Source: Crossiella equi (GTDB lineage Bacteria > Actinomycetota > Actinomycetes > Mycobacteriales > Pseudonocardiaceae). From it: DNA of 64,000 bases. Made by a program: the position numbers and the translations under genes. The notes beneath the pieces were generated by a model, which worked only from the letters and a program-made list of their open reading frames with translations, searched no databases and had not been told where the DNA came from. The DNA is taken from NCBI RefSeq assembly GCF_017876755.1, contig NZ_JAGIOO010000001.1:2232001-2296000 (forward strand), read 5' to 3'. Below are positions 17,091-27,127 of this stretch, piece after piece. How positions within the stretch are numbered: the stretch's first letter is position 1; each line of letters opens with the position of its first letter.

Positions 17091-18721
17091 CGGGCCGCCT
17101 CGGAGTCGGATGTGGCCAGCGGTAGGGCGCGGCGGAGGTCTTGGCGAAACTGCTGTTCGGCGAGCGGGGTGTTCATCAGGCGGTTGTCGATGGTGCGGCC
17201 GCGCCAGGCGGTCAGCGGCGCCCGGGCGAGCAGGTCCTGGGCGTGTCCGAGCGCGGACCGCCTCGCCGTGTGGTGCCAGTCGGTGAGTGCCTCGGTGGGT
17301 TCGGTGTCGCCTCGCAGCTCGCGTAGCCAGGACCGGAACCGGGGATCCAGTTCGGCGAAGATCTGTTCGCGGGCACGGGTGATGGGGCCGTCCCGCTCGT
17401 CCCGGCCACAGCCTGCGGCCGCGGCCACGTTGCCGGCGAGCCAGGCCAAGGCTCGCGCGGTGTTCTCGGCGGCCTGCACCGCCCCGAGCGCGGTGTCCAC
17501 CAGGCGGGGGGCCTGTTGGCTGAACAGGATCGCGCGCAGGGGAAGCTGGTCGTCGAGGATGTCCTCGGTCGTGGAGCTCTGGGCACCGTAGGTCATGCCG
17601 ATGGTGTGCAGTCGTACCACCAGGTCCGGGTCGACCTCGTTGGTCAGACGGGCGATCCACTCCAGGATCTCCGGGGTCGCCGAGTTCGCCGCCTCCCTGC
17701 TTTGCGGCGGGGCCGGCCGGGGCAGCAAGGACTGCAGCCCGCGCCACACCGCCCGGTCTGGGCGGTGCTCCCGCGGCATGTAGACCAGGTCCTTCTTGAG
17801 CTTGCGCTCCTGGGTTTTGCTGCGGCGCCAGGCGGAGTGGGGTTCACGGCGGTGCAGGTTCTGCGGGGTGAGCGGTTCGCCGTTGCAGATCAGAACGCCG
17901 GTGACCTCGGCGGCGTTGTAGGAGAGCAGTACCCGGCGGCTCTGCCAGGTGTAGAGGTCGACCGGTCCGGTGGGTGCACGGCCGCCGGGTACCTCTTCTC
18001 CGAAGCCCACCGGTGGCCGCTCCCACACCGGCCGGTCGTGGTGGCGCTCGTGGCCGAGCCCAGGTTGGTCGAAGGCCACGAGGTTGAGCAGCAACGTCTC
18101 CCGCAGCGTGCTGCCCTCCGGCAGGATGCCGCCGAGGTGCCCGCACCAGCCGACGCCGATCGGGTAGCCCTTCCCGTTCTTGACTCTGTGATCACCGACC
18201 GCGCCGGACTTGATGCCGGAGGGGTCGAAGGCCTGGCAGTGCACCAGCCAGCGGGCCGCCTCGGCGAAGGACAACGAGGGGATCGCCCCGATTCGGTTGG
18301 TGAAGAAGGGCCGCCCGTTGGGCACGTCGGCGATGAGTTTGCTCAGCTCGGACACCTCGCCCTTGGCTGTGTGCAGGCCGGCGACCTGGAGGAAGGGGGT
18401 CTGCTGGGCGAGCAGGTCGAACCGATGGCGGTGTTCGGAGAGATACCCGCCGATCTTCTCGGCCGGCAGCCTCTTCTGTTCCCAGAGAGCATGCCAGTCG
18501 GCAAGGTCGCGAGGCCCCTCCAGCGCGCGGTGCAGGATGGCCAGCAGCAGTCGCGTGAGTGCGAAGGTCTGGGTGGGCACATCACCCAGCACGGTGGTCA
18601 AGGTGTGGCTGCGGGAGAGGACCTCGGTGAGGCTGAGCTCCTCGCACTCACCGGTTGCGGTACGTACCGGCAGCCACGGCCGGCTGATCAGGTTGAACGA
18701 CAAAGCCTCAGGCCCGTTCAT
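17087..18721 (-). CDS. casA: Cascade large subunit Cse1 (CasA)
   Basis: A 544-residue Cse1/Cas8e protein of normal length. The N-terminus FNLISRPWLPVRTATGECEE is diagnostic. Further blocks are LLAQQTPFLQVAGL, NRIGAIPSLSFAEAARWLVH and GWCGHLGGILPEGSTLRETL. The subunit recognises the PAM, opens the DNA and recruits Cas3. Its start overlaps the 3' end of cas3 by 14 bases, so the two are translationally close. No stop or shift was found. Confidence 0.96.
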   Translation of the reverse strand: MNGPEALSFNLISRPWLPVRTATGECEELSLTEVLSRSHTLTTVLGDVPTQTFALTRLLLAILHRALEGPRDLADWHALWEQKRLPAEKIGGYLSEHRHRFDLLAQQTPFLQVAGLHTAKGEVSELSKLIADVPNGRPFFTNRIGAIPSLSFAEAARWLVHCQAFDPSGIKSGAVGDHRVKNGKGYPIGVGWCGHLGGILPEGSTLRETLLLNLVAFDQPGLGHERHHDRPVWERPPVGFGEEVPGGRAPTGPVDLYTWQSRRVLLSYNAAEVTGVLICNGEPLTPQNLHRREPHSAWRRSKTQERKLKKDLVYMPREHRPDRAVWRGLQSLLPRPAPPQSREAANSATPEILEWIARLTNEVDPDLVVRLHTIGMTYGAQSSTTEDILDDQLPLRAILFSQQAPRLVDTALGAVQAAENTARALAWLAGNVAAAAGCGRDERDGPITRAREQIFAELDPRFRSWLRELRGDTEPTEALTDWHHTARRSALGHAQDLLARAPLTAWRGRTIDNRLMNTPLAEQQFRQDLRRALPLATSDSEAAR

Positions 18722-21425
18722 GGGTCAGCCCTCGCTTCGGGTCGTAAGTCACGATGACGTTGTCGGCACCAAGCTGGAAGACGGCCCGGGAATCGGTGTC
18801 CAGCACCAGGACAAGCTGGCCTTTGAGAAGCGGCTGCTGCTCAAAGCTGGCGAACCGGTTCGCTTTCAGCGCGGTGAAGGTCGCGTCGATGACCCGGGGG
18901 TTGCTCAAGGCGAAGGGCAGGCGCACCGAACAGGCCGCGATGAGCTTGGCCAGCTCGTCGGAAACGGGCTGGGCGAGCGGGATGGGCTTCCCAGGGTTGC
19001 CGTCACGCCGGCGCAGGGTGCTGATCTGCCCGGAGTGGTCACGTTGCACCACCAGGACTTCCAGTGACCAAGCGCCGTCGCGAACCTGGGCAAGCCCGGC
19101 CTGCTCCTCCTTGGCGTCACCGACGCCGGCCTTGACCCAGCTGACCAACGAGGAGGCCAGCGCGGGGGCCAGGAGGAAGTCCTGGGCGGACTCGGCGCGG
19201 GAGCGCGCCTTGAGCACCGCCTGCTCGGCTGCGGCCCGCATCCGCTCCTGCCAGCTGTCCAGGCCGAGCGGCTCGTCACCGTAGGCCTGTTGTACCAGGG
19301 GCGAAATGTCTTGTGGGAGAACGAGCTCTGAGCGTTCGATCAGTAGCGCGGCGGAGCGGAGCAGGGTGTGTTCTCCGTAGATCTGCCGGGAGTGCGGCAC
19401 CGCCTGCACCGGGTCGGCCCGCCACCCCAGGGTGCCGGTCACGGCACATCGCGCGGTGGACAGCGGGGCAGGGCGGGGGCGGTCGTGGCGGTGCAGGCGT
19501 CCGATGCGTTGCAGGATGAGGTCCATCGGAGCCAGGTCGGTGACCATCAGGTCGAAGTCCACGTCCAGGGACTGCTCCACCACCTGCGTGGCCACGACGA
19601 TGTGCAGGCCCGGCCGCCGGCCCTGCGGGCCGAACCTGGCCAGCAGTTCCTTGTCGATCTCGGCTCGGTCGCAGGACAGAAACCGGGAATGGTTGATCGT
19701 GACCTGGTCCTCGCCGAACTCCTGCTCCAACCGCTTGGCGGTTTCCTGGGCCCGGGTGACGGTGTTGCGCACCACCACGGCACAACCGCCCTCGCCGAGG
19801 TGTCGTCGCAGGTAGTCGACCAGGGTGTTCAGGTCATCGGGAAGGTGGTCCAAGGCCACGGTGCTCTGGAGCTGGCCCTCGTCGTAGACCACCGGCGCGA
19901 TCCCATTCGACCAGCTCAGCACCGGATAGCCGCGCACCGGCGACTCGTCACGGGGAGCTGCGGGGTCGTAGGCGGCCAGCAGATCGGCGCGCCGGGCCGC
20001 GGGCAGAGTCGCCGAGAGCAGCACCACCGGCACGCCGTAGGCCCCGAGCCAGTGCAGGACCCGGTGCAAATACTGCGACATGAACACGTCGTAGGCGTGG
20101 ACCTCGTCGATGATCACGACCTTGCCCGCCAGCGCGAGGTGCCGCAGCATCAAGTGCTTGCTCTTCAACGCGGTGAACAGCAACTGGTCGATGGTGCCGA
20201 CCACGAACGAGGCGAGCGCACCCTTCTTCCGGCCGCTCAGCCACTCGTGCGCGACCAGCTCGTGGCCAGCGTCCTGGTCGCCGAGGTCGATGGTGACGCC
20301 GGGGTTGAGCAGGCCGGTGAACTCCTCGTTCAAGGAGGCCTTGCCATGAGCCAGGTGCACGCTGGCCGCACCCTCCAGGCCGGTCAAGCGCGTCACCCAG
20401 TCCTTGACCCGGCTGAACATGGCATCGGTCGTGGCCTGGGTGGGCAAAGCGAAGAAGCAGCCGTTCGCACCGGTCCGCGCGGCCAGCACCTCGGCGACCA
20501 GCAGTGCCGCCTCGGTCTTGCCGCTGCCCATCGGAGCCTCGATGATCACCATGCCCGGGCGCTGGTAGAGGGCCATGGTCACCGCGGCCACCTGTCCTCG
20601 GCGAGCCCGGGCATCGGGGCGGTTGAACCGCGCACGGAACAACTCGTCGACATCAGCCGCGGGCAGCGGCGGGGCCCACCCGGCAGGGAGCGCGAGCTTC
20701 TGCCACGCGCGTGCCGTGCGGTCGACCGTGTCCAGTGCCCGTGCCTCTTCATCGGCAGGGAGCAGGGGAAAGAGCTCGCTGTTGGAAGCGATCCAGTCAG
20801 CCATGATCACCAACGCGGTGAACAGCACCTGGCTGGTCAAGGGCAGCCGCACCTTCGCCCATGCCTGCCAGTCGATCCCGGCGGAGGCCCGCTCCAGGAA
20901 GTGTTCGCGGGCCTGGTCCCACAGGCCGGTGCCGCGGAGCTCGTCCTTGTCCCGTGCGAGGCTGATCTGAGCCTGCTCCGGTGGCACGCCGTCGTGTGCG
21001 CCGACGATCGCGGCCAGCTGCGCGGCCAGGCCCGGTCTGACCACCCCTTGGCGCGTCAGCCAGTCCTGCACGGCGAGATGCCCCACGAGCGCGTGCCCGG
21101 CCCGCGCACGGTCGGGATGCTGCTGGAGTTCTGGCGGGATGATGAAGCCGTGCTCGCGCATCCGCTGAGCCAGGACTGGAACCTGGACGGCGAAGACCGG
21201 GCTGGCCTTGCCGACATCATGTACTCGCGCCAACCACACCAGCAGACACCGGGCGTCGTCCACACCACCGGGCAGTTCCCGCGTCAGTTGGTTGCGGATC
21301 TGCGGCGAGACCCAGTCGTCCCACAGGCGCTCGGCGATGGCACCGGTGTCGTCGAGGTGCTGCTGCAGTGGCAGCCAGCCGGTCAGCACCCGCTTCCGGT
21401 TGCGCACCGATTTCGCCCACACCAC
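18708..21425 (-). CDS. cas3: CRISPR-associated nuclease-helicase Cas3, type I-E
   Basis: About 905 residues. The N-terminal HD nuclease shows ARVHDVGKASPVFAVQ, then H at GHALVGHLAVQDW and AAIVGAHDGVPP. The SF2 helicase shows Walker A APMGSGKTEAALL, DEVH in VVIIDEVHAYDVFMSQYLH, SAT in VVLLSATLPAARR, and motif VI QRIGRLHRHDRPRP. Cas3 is recruited to Cascade-bound DNA and shreds it in the 3'-5' direction. I chose the GTG at 21425 (VVWAKSVRNRKRVLTGWLPL) because GGAGG lies 11 bases before it and Cas3 proteins begin with this region; the longer in-frame start at 21545 adds a Cys-rich, unlike sequence. It is first in the operon. Confidence 0.95.
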   Translation of the reverse strand: MVWAKSVRNRKRVLTGWLPLQQHLDDTGAIAERLWDDWVSPQIRNQLTRELPGGVDDARCLLVWLARVHDVGKASPVFAVQVPVLAQRMREHGFIIPPELQQHPDRARAGHALVGHLAVQDWLTRQGVVRPGLAAQLAAIVGAHDGVPPEQAQISLARDKDELRGTGLWDQAREHFLERASAGIDWQAWAKVRLPLTSQVLFTALVIMADWIASNSELFPLLPADEEARALDTVDRTARAWQKLALPAGWAPPLPAADVDELFRARFNRPDARARRGQVAAVTMALYQRPGMVIIEAPMGSGKTEAALLVAEVLAARTGANGCFFALPTQATTDAMFSRVKDWVTRLTGLEGAASVHLAHGKASLNEEFTGLLNPGVTIDLGDQDAGHELVAHEWLSGRKKGALASFVVGTIDQLLFTALKSKHLMLRHLALAGKVVIIDEVHAYDVFMSQYLHRVLHWLGAYGVPVVLLSATLPAARRADLLAAYDPAAPRDESPVRGYPVLSWSNGIAPVVYDEGQLQSTVALDHLPDDLNTLVDYLRRHLGEGGCAVVVRNTVTRAQETAKRLEQEFGEDQVTINHSRFLSCDRAEIDKELLARFGPQGRRPGLHIVVATQVVEQSLDVDFDLMVTDLAPMDLILQRIGRLHRHDRPRPAPLSTARCAVTGTLGWRADPVQAVPHSRQIYGEHTLLRSAALLIERSELVLPQDISPLVQQAYGDEPLGLDSWQERMRAAAEQAVLKARSRAESAQDFLLAPALASSLVSWVKAGVGDAKEEQAGLAQVRDGAWSLEVLVVQRDHSGQISTLRRRDGNPGKPIPLAQPVSDELAKLIAACSVRLPFALSNPRVIDATFTALKANRFASFEQQPLLKGQLVLVLDTDSRAVFQLGADNVIVTYDPKRGLTHERA

Positions 21426-22030
21426 AAGCCAGTTGGCCTCCGAGCAGGCACCAGTTGTGGAGGTGGCCCGCGGCGAATTCGTCACGGTCGTTTTGTAGCC
21501 CGAACATGGACAGCTGTTAGCCATCTGCGGCAAGAGCGGCACCATTGGGCGCTTTTCGCTTGTGTCACTGGTCCGAGGTAGACGGAAGTCTCAGTCGGAT
21601 GCGTCCGACCGAACGTGCGATCCGCCACAGGCTCACTGTCAAGTCAACGGATCCCACGCCGTGAACGCCTTCTTCGCGGCCATAACCGGAGGTGCCAACG
21701 CACCGCGTCACTACCATTTCGACGCCCCACGTGCTTGCCCGGAGGCCGGTTCACACTGAGCAGGCCGCTCGAACTCACCCGACACCTCAAGCTCGCCAGT
21801 TCCTGACCTCAACACAAGAACACCACGGCCACCGCCCGAGGTATCTGTAGGCGGAACGCGGACCGCCGTTAGCGACTCAACTGCCCGACACTGCCATCGA
21901 GTAGTTTTTACTGGTTCGGCTGCGGACCACGTCACGAAGCTGGTAAGTGCGGTCGCGTGGAATGGACTCAACATCACCTTCTCCCTTTGTGGAGACGACT
22001 GCTCATGGAAGAAGACGGGGAGTCTTCGTC
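21426..22030. other. Region between cas3 and array 2: presumed cas promoter and array 2 trailer
   Basis: No gene is recognised in these 605 bases. The cas3 ribosome-binding site (GGAGG, about 21437-21441) lies at the left edge, and the cas operon promoter should lie just above it. The right side borders the leader-distal end of array 2. Base composition is lower in GC than in the cas genes. Confidence 0.5.
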
Positions 22031-23341
22031 GAACCAGCCCCGCCTACGCGGGGACGACACCGACGGCCGCGAGGTCGCGCGCGGGCTGCTGGGACCAACC
22101 CCGCCTGCGCGGGGACGACCAACCCGCTCGTATGCCACGTCAGCCTCTCGCCGGACCAACCCCGCCTGCGCGGGGACGACGCCACGTGGTGTGGTCCGGT
22201 CGCCCGGTGGCTCGGACCAACCCCGCCTGCGCGGGGACGACATCTGCAGATCGTTCGGCCGCGGGTTCTCCGGGGGACCAACCCCGCCTGCGCGGGGACG
22301 ACATCTGCAGATCGTTCGGCCGCGGGTTCTCCGGGGGACCAACCCCGCCTGCGCGGGGACGACCTGGACTGGTTCGCCCACGGCAACTGCCAGCAGGGAC
22401 CAACCCCGCCTGCGCGGGGACGACGGCACCGCCGCAGAAGCTCAAGGTCCCCAGGACCGGACCAACCCCGCCTGCGCGGGGACGACCAGCTCTTCCAGCC
22501 ACGCCGGAGGATCGGCGACGGACCAACCCCGCCTGCGCGGGGACGACGCTGTCCGCCGGGACGCTGTCCGTGGACAGCGCGGACCAACCCCGCCTGCGCG
22601 GGGACGACTTCACCTCGAGCCAGCCGACGGCCTGGTCGGAGGGACCAACCCCGCCTGCGCGGGGACGACTGGCTGAAAAGCACTTCCCCGGCCGGGGCGG
22701 CGGGACCAACCCCGCCTGCGCGGGGACGACGGGGTCTCCTGGTGCAGCGACCGGGCCACCTGGGGACCAACCCCGCCTGCGCGGGGACGACACTCACATT
22801 GAGGCTGCCCTGTGGCTGACCCGCGGACCAACCCCGCCTGCGCGGGGACGACCCGGACTTCGTCCACAGCCTCTGCCGGGCCGTGGGACCAACCCCGCCT
22901 GCGCGGGGACGACAAAGACTACGCGTTCCAGAAGTACTTCGATGGTGGACCAACCCCGCCTGCGCGGGGACGACGTCGGCCGGGATGGCGGCGGCCGGTA
23001 CCGCGCGGGACCAACCCCGCCTGCGCGGGGACGACCACGGCGGGACCAGCGCGGGCTCGTCCCAGGTGGGACCAACCCCGCCTGCGCGGGGACGACTTTC
23101 GGGGGATAGGGCGATTCTGATCAGGCCAGGGGACCAACCCCGCCTGCGCGGGGACGACTCGACCTCGATGGTGGAGCCGAACAGGCCGGGCGGACCAACC
23201 CCGCCTGCGCGGGGACGACCAGGTCTCGGGCGAAGGCGACTGCCCGGTTCAGGGACCAACCCCGCCTGCGCGGGGACGACATCACGCGTGAACGCGCGGA
23301 GCGCCTGGCCGACGGACCAACCCCGCCTGCGCGGGGACGAC
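22031..23341 (-). CRISPR. Type I-E CRISPR array 2, 22 repeats
   Basis: Repeats of 28 bp, on this strand GGACCAACCCCGCC followed by TGCGCGGGGACGAC, with 33-nt spacers (34 nt before the repeats at 22459 and 23131). First repeat 22031, last 23314. The first copy carries three changes (G to A in CCTACGCGG among them) and marks the old end. Spacers at 22242-22274 and 22303-22335 are identical, a duplicated repeat-spacer unit. The transcribed strand is minus, like array 1. The repeat differs from that of array 1 at three positions (crRNA 5' end GTCGTCC against GTGCTCC, and GGGGTTGG against GGGGGTGG). One Cas6e probably serves both, since the hairpin is the same. Confidence 0.97.
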
Positions 23342-23410
23342 ACTTTCTGACCTGGCACTTTACGCGACCTCAGGCTACTTTCCATTCACTTGCATCACCG
23401 GGATGATGTA
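23342..23410 (-). promoter_or_regulatory. Leader of CRISPR array 2
   Basis: It starts ACTTTCTGACC, then ACGCGACCT and CCATTCACTTGCATC, matching the leader of array 1 in order and spacing. AT-richer than flanking DNA. This indicates that the same Cas1-Cas2 complex can probably feed both arrays. Confidence 0.7.
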
Positions 23411-23542
23411 CCTAACGGCACTGGGTGACCGACGGCCTGCGACAACCTGTTGAGCACCTCGGAGAGCCGTCGCGGCTGTCGATGTCGATTCGTCCCACAT
23501 CGCGGCAGATCATCGCGATCAAGTGGACGTTGCGAAGCTTCG

Positions 23543-24295
23543 CTAGGCGCGGGTCTGCTCTTCAAACTCGGCACGGATGATCTTGATGAGCCTTCTGGCG
23601 CGAGCCGCGCCCACGCCGAGTTGGATGCGCAGGGCATCGGCTGATATCGGTTTCTGGTGCACGGCACGATGAGCCGCATCCTCGTGCCGTGCCTGAGCAA
23701 GGAGGGCATCCTGTGTCCGTTCACCGGCATCCCGATGCTCGGGTTGCCAAGCGGCCACCTTGTCCTTCGGGTGGAGCCGTGCTTCTGGCTCACGGACACC
23801 CGACCTCGCCCCGGCAGGTAGTTCCGGCTGCTCAACATCGTGAGCAACTGGTGCCTGGTTGGTCTGGCCGATTGTTCGTAGCAGGCCAGGGCCGACCTCC
23901 GACCAGCCGATCAGCAGGAGTGGTCCGACCGCGTCGAAGGCCGCCTTCCCGTACTGGCTGGAAGTGAGTGGCTCTGCCACGTTCAGGGCAAGGGTGACCA
24001 CGCTCGCGAAGATCAGTAGTCGGCGAGCTGGTCTCAGCACTTCCAGTAGGGCACCTGTGAGTGCCAGGTGCCGTATGGCGAGCAGGAGCCCAAGGATTGA
24101 CAGGTCGACTGCGGGGGCGATGAGTGGGGCGATCCAGGCGGGCACGCCGAGCCGGAGTGCGAGGCTGAGGACGTTGCCGAAGCCGAACAGGAACGTGAGG
24201 CCCACGACCGTGCCCATGATCGCGGTGACAGCCCGAACGATGGCGGCGGGCTCGGTCGATGCCTGAACCACGGAACTGCGCACATCGGTGGCCAT
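23543..24295 (-). CDS. DUF2637-type membrane protein of actinobacterial integrative elements
   Basis: 250 residues. The first 130 hold about four hydrophobic segments (AIMGTVVGLTFLFGFGNVLS, LGVPAWIAPLIAPAVDLSIL, LLIFASVVTLALNVAEPLTS, AVGPLLLIGWSEVGPGLL), an architecture known from DUF2637 proteins of mobile elements and plasmids. A long charged linker follows, and a C-terminal HTH-like helix pair KPISADALRIQLGVGAARAR. The biochemical role is not established; some relatives are encoded with spread or replication genes. Its neighbour is an integrase, supporting a mobile-element origin. The leader of array 2 lies about 130 bases past its stop. Confidence 0.7.
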   Translation of the reverse strand: MATDVRSSVVQASTEPAAIVRAVTAIMGTVVGLTFLFGFGNVLSLALRLGVPAWIAPLIAPAVDLSILGLLLAIRHLALTGALLEVLRPARRLLIFASVVTLALNVAEPLTSSQYGKAAFDAVGPLLLIGWSEVGPGLLRTIGQTNQAPVAHDVEQPELPAGARSGVREPEARLHPKDKVAAWQPEHRDAGERTQDALLAQARHEDAAHRAVHQKPISADALRIQLGVGAARARRLIKIIRAEFEEQTRA

Positions 24296-24442
24296 CAGGC
24301 ACCCCCGCCAGGGCTGTCGACCTCAAACTTGCCCTCGATCACCAGCATCCCGCCGGAAAAGCGCTGGTCAAGCGCGGGACCGTCTGCATGTAGCCCTGCC
24401 CCGGGCCCAAACCTGTGCGTTGTACCAGCACACCGCTCATGC

Positions 24443-25402
24443 TCAGACATGTTCGCCGATTCCCATCCGGAGTTGAGTCTCCTGGGCTCGCTCAGAGGCG
24501 GCGCTGGCTCCGTAGTGCCGGGGCATGTCCTCCGAGGTCCAGCCGAGCAGCAGCATCAGGTCGCCGGTGTCGCCGCCCGCTCGTTTCCACTCGTGGGCGA
24601 AGTTGTGCCGCCAGCGGTGTGCGTGCACACCGGACAGTCCGGCGGCCAAGCCACGACGCTTGATCATGATTTTGATGCCGTTGGGCGCGAGTCGGCGGAT
24701 GCCGCGGTCTGCCAGCCACAGGTCCGGGAGTTCGGCGGCCTTGTGCTTCGCACGGGCGCGGAGGTAGCGGCTGAGCGCCCGTGCGGTCTTCGGACCGAAG
24801 CGGACGCGGCGGTCCTTATTGCCCTTGCCGTGGTAGTGGGCCGAGTCGGTGTCCATGTCGATGTCGTCGAGCAAGAGATTGCCGACTTCGGACAGGCGTG
24901 CGCCGGTGTTGTAGTAGAGGCGGATGAGCGCCTCGTCGCGGAGTTGGACGAAATCCTTGCCCTTGCAGGTGCCGAGAACTTTCTTGGTCTCGTCGTCGCG
25001 GATGACCGGGATGAGCTTCTTCCGCGTCTGCGGTTGTTTCACCCGCTCCATGGGCGAACGGTCGATGTCCTCCTCGTCGAGGAGCAGCCACTTGAAGAAC
25101 TGCTGGAGGCCCTTGTGCTTGTTCAGCGCGGTGGCACCGGAGCGGGTCTCGATCATCCACGCCTGGAAGGCCTCGATGTGGGCCTTAGTCACCGCGCACG
25201 GGTCCTCGGCGGCGGCGTCGGAGTCCGGATCGGGTGAGTGCTCGGCCAGGTACCCGGCAAGCTGGGCAGCGGCGAGCAGGTAGTTGTAGCGAGTGGTCTC
25301 GGGGCGGCCCGCCGAGCGGAGGGTGCGGTCCCAGTCGCGCAGGTAGCCCGTCCAGGTCTTGGACAGGCCGGCGGTGATCTTGTTGAGGTCCAGGAGTGGC
25401 AT
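24443..25402 (-). CDS. int: Tyrosine recombinase / site-specific integrase
   Basis: 319 residues from the ATG at 25402 (MPLLDLNKITAGLSKTWTGY), with GGAGG upstream; a longer frame to 25471 runs into the tRNA terminator and is rejected. A SAM-like N-terminal domain is followed by the catalytic domain, with R in NTGARLSEVGNLLL, K in HYHGKGNKDRRVRFG, HxxR in VHAHRWRHNFAHEW, and Tyr in DMPRHYGASAASE. The GW of LLLGWTSEDM is in the usual His/Trp position. The gene lies just inside the 3' end of tRNA-Pro, a classic integration target. The catalytic set appears complete. Confidence 0.88.
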   Translation of the reverse strand: MPLLDLNKITAGLSKTWTGYLRDWDRTLRSAGRPETTRYNYLLAAAQLAGYLAEHSPDPDSDAAAEDPCAVTKAHIEAFQAWMIETRSGATALNKHKGLQQFFKWLLLDEEDIDRSPMERVKQPQTRKKLIPVIRDDETKKVLGTCKGKDFVQLRDEALIRLYYNTGARLSEVGNLLLDDIDMDTDSAHYHGKGNKDRRVRFGPKTARALSRYLRARAKHKAAELPDLWLADRGIRRLAPNGIKIMIKRRGLAAGLSGVHAHRWRHNFAHEWKRAGGDTGDLMLLLGWTSEDMPRHYGASAASERAQETQLRMGIGEHV

Positions 25403-25471
25403 CGCGGAAGTCCTCCGAGTCAAGGCGTCACTGAGCGGCGTGCTCGACCTCGAAGAACGTGCCAAGATCAT

Positions 25472-25514
25472 AAAAAGAGGGCTTCCGCAGTGTCTGACCT
25501 GCGAAAGCCCTCTA
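25472..25514 (-). terminator. Intrinsic terminator after tRNA-Pro
   Basis: On the minus strand AGAGGGCTTTCGCAG and CTGCGGAAGCCCTCT form a nearly perfect 15-bp hairpin followed by five T residues. This is one of the few T-tailed terminators in the window and ends the tRNA transcript before the integrase gene. It could also be part of the attachment site. Confidence 0.85.
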
Positions 25515-25519
25515 GACCG

Positions 25520-25593
<74 letters not shown>

Positions 25594-25720
25594 GTCTTGC
25601 GGTGTTCTCTCGAACAAGGAGAACCTTAGCGCACGACCCCGGCGCGATGAAAATCGGGGGTCGCGTTAGCGATCTTGCCGGGCCCCGACCGTCGTCGCCG
25701 CAGGTCAGGGCCCGAGCCGA

Positions 25721-27127
25721 TCACTTCTTGCGCTTCTCCCGCACCCGCACGGACACCTGCACCGGAGTGCCGGTGAAGCCGAACTGCTCGCGGAACTTGC
25801 GTTCGATGAAGCGGCGGTAGCTGGCCTCCAGGAAGCCGGAGGTGAACAGCACCAGGGTCGGCGGGCGGATGCCCGCCTGGGTGGCGAAGAGGACCTTCGG
25901 CTGCTTGCCGCCCCGGACCGGGGGCGGGGTGGCCGCGATGACGTCGCTCAGCCACGAGTTCAGCTGGCCGGTCGGGATGCGGCGCTCCCACGAGTTCAGG
26001 CTGGTGCGCAGCGCCGGGGCCAGCTTGGCCACCGCGCGGCCGGTGTGGGCCGAGATGTTCACGCGCTCGGCCCACGGGATGCGCTTGAGGTCCCGCTCGA
26101 GCTCCCGCGCCATGGCCAGGCGGCGGTCCTCATCGACCAGGTCCCACTTGTTGAAGGCCAGGACCAGGCCCTTGCCCGCCTCGGTGACCATGGTGATCAC
26201 GCGCTGGTCCTGCTCGGTGATCGGGACGCTCGCGTCCAGCAGCACGATCGCGACCTCGGCGGTCTCGATCGCGGAGTGGGTACGCAGGCTCGCGTAGTAC
26301 TCGGCGCCCTCGGCGAAGTTCACCCGCTTGCGCAGGCCCGCGGTGTCGACGAAGCGCCAGACCTCGTCGTCGAGCTCGATCAGGGAGTCGACCGGGTCGA
26401 CGGTGGTACCGGCGACGTCGTGCACGACCGAGCGCAGCTCGCCCGCCAGCTTGTTCAGCAGGCTGGACTTGCCCACGTTCGGGCGGCCGACCAGGGCCAC
26501 GCGGCGCGGGCCGCCCACGCGGGCCTTGAAGTCATCGCGCGGGGTCTCCGGCAGGGTGGCCAGCACCCGGTCCAGCAGGTCACCGCTGCCCCGGCCGTGC
26601 AGACCGCTGACCGGCGTCGGCTCGCCCAGGCCCAGCGACCACAGCCCGGCCACGTCGGCCATCAGGCGCTGGTCGTCGACCTTGGTGGCCACCAGGATGA
26701 CCGGGCGGTCGCTGCGCCGCAGGATGCGCGCCACGGCCTCCTCGGTGCTGGTCGCGCCCACCGTGGCGTCGACCACCAGCATGATCGCGTCGGCCGAGCG
26801 CATGGCGTACTCGGCCTGCGCGGCCACCGCGGCCTGCAGGCCGCTCGCGTCGGGCTCCCAGCCGCCGGTGTCGACGACGGTGAACTTCCGCCCGTTCCAC
26901 ATGGCCTCGTAGCTGACCCGGTCCCTGGTCACGCCGGGGACGTCCTGCACGACCGCCTCGCGGCGGCCCAGGATGCGGTTGACCAGCGTCGACTTGCCCA
27001 CGTTCGGGCGGCCGACGATGGCCAGGGTCGGCAGCGGCTTCGCGCCGTGCTCGTCCAGGCCGTCCTCGACCGCGCCGTCCAGCGCGGCCCAGTCGGCCTC
27101 ATCGGTCCACGTACCGTCCAGGCTCAC
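25721..27127 (-). CDS. der: Ribosome-assembly GTPase Der (EngA)
   Basis: 468 residues with two tandem G domains. The first has [14 protein letters not shown] and DVPGVTRDR, the second [25 protein letters not shown] and NKWD. A KH-like C-terminal domain follows ([20 protein letters not shown]) and a basic tail REKRKK. Der is essential for 50S subunit maturation. The GTG start overlaps the stop of the acyltransferase gene (GTGA), and cmk is further upstream in the same operon, the usual actinobacterial order. No defects seen. Confidence 0.97.
   Translation of the reverse strand: MSLDGTWTDEADWAALDGAVEDGLDEHGAKPLPTLAIVGRPNVGKSTLVNRILGRREAVVQDVPGVTRDRVSYEAMWNGRKFTVVDTGGWEPDASGLQAAVAAQAEYAMRSADAIMLVVDATVGATSTEEAVARILRRSDRPVILVATKVDDQRLMADVAGLWSLGLGEPTPVSGLHGRGSGDLLDRVLATLPETPRDDFKARVGGPRRVALVGRPNVGKSSLLNKLAGELRSVVHDVAGTTVDPVDSLIELDDEVWRFVDTAGLRKRVNFAEGAEYYASLRTHSAIETAEVAIVLLDASVPITEQDQRVITMVTEAGKGLVLAFNKWDLVDEDRRLAMARELERDLKRIPWAERVNISAHTGRAVAKLAPALRTSLNSWERRIPTGQLNSWLSDVIAATPPPVRGGKQPKVLFATQAGIRPPTLVLFTSGFLEASYRRFIERKFREQFGFTGTPVQVSVRVREKRKK

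Noticed and set aside
16509-19067. Plus-strand frames opposite casA and casB
   Set aside because: Antisense shadows of cas genes with diagnostic Cascade motifs.
21947-23385. Frames of 290-460 residues across array 2
   Set aside because: Same artefact: repeat-derived PPARGR/RPRAGGVG strings without coding features.
23395-23847. 150-residue minus frame overlapping the DUF2637 gene
   Set aside because: It is the out-of-frame shadow of the DUF2637 C-terminal region and leader of array 2.
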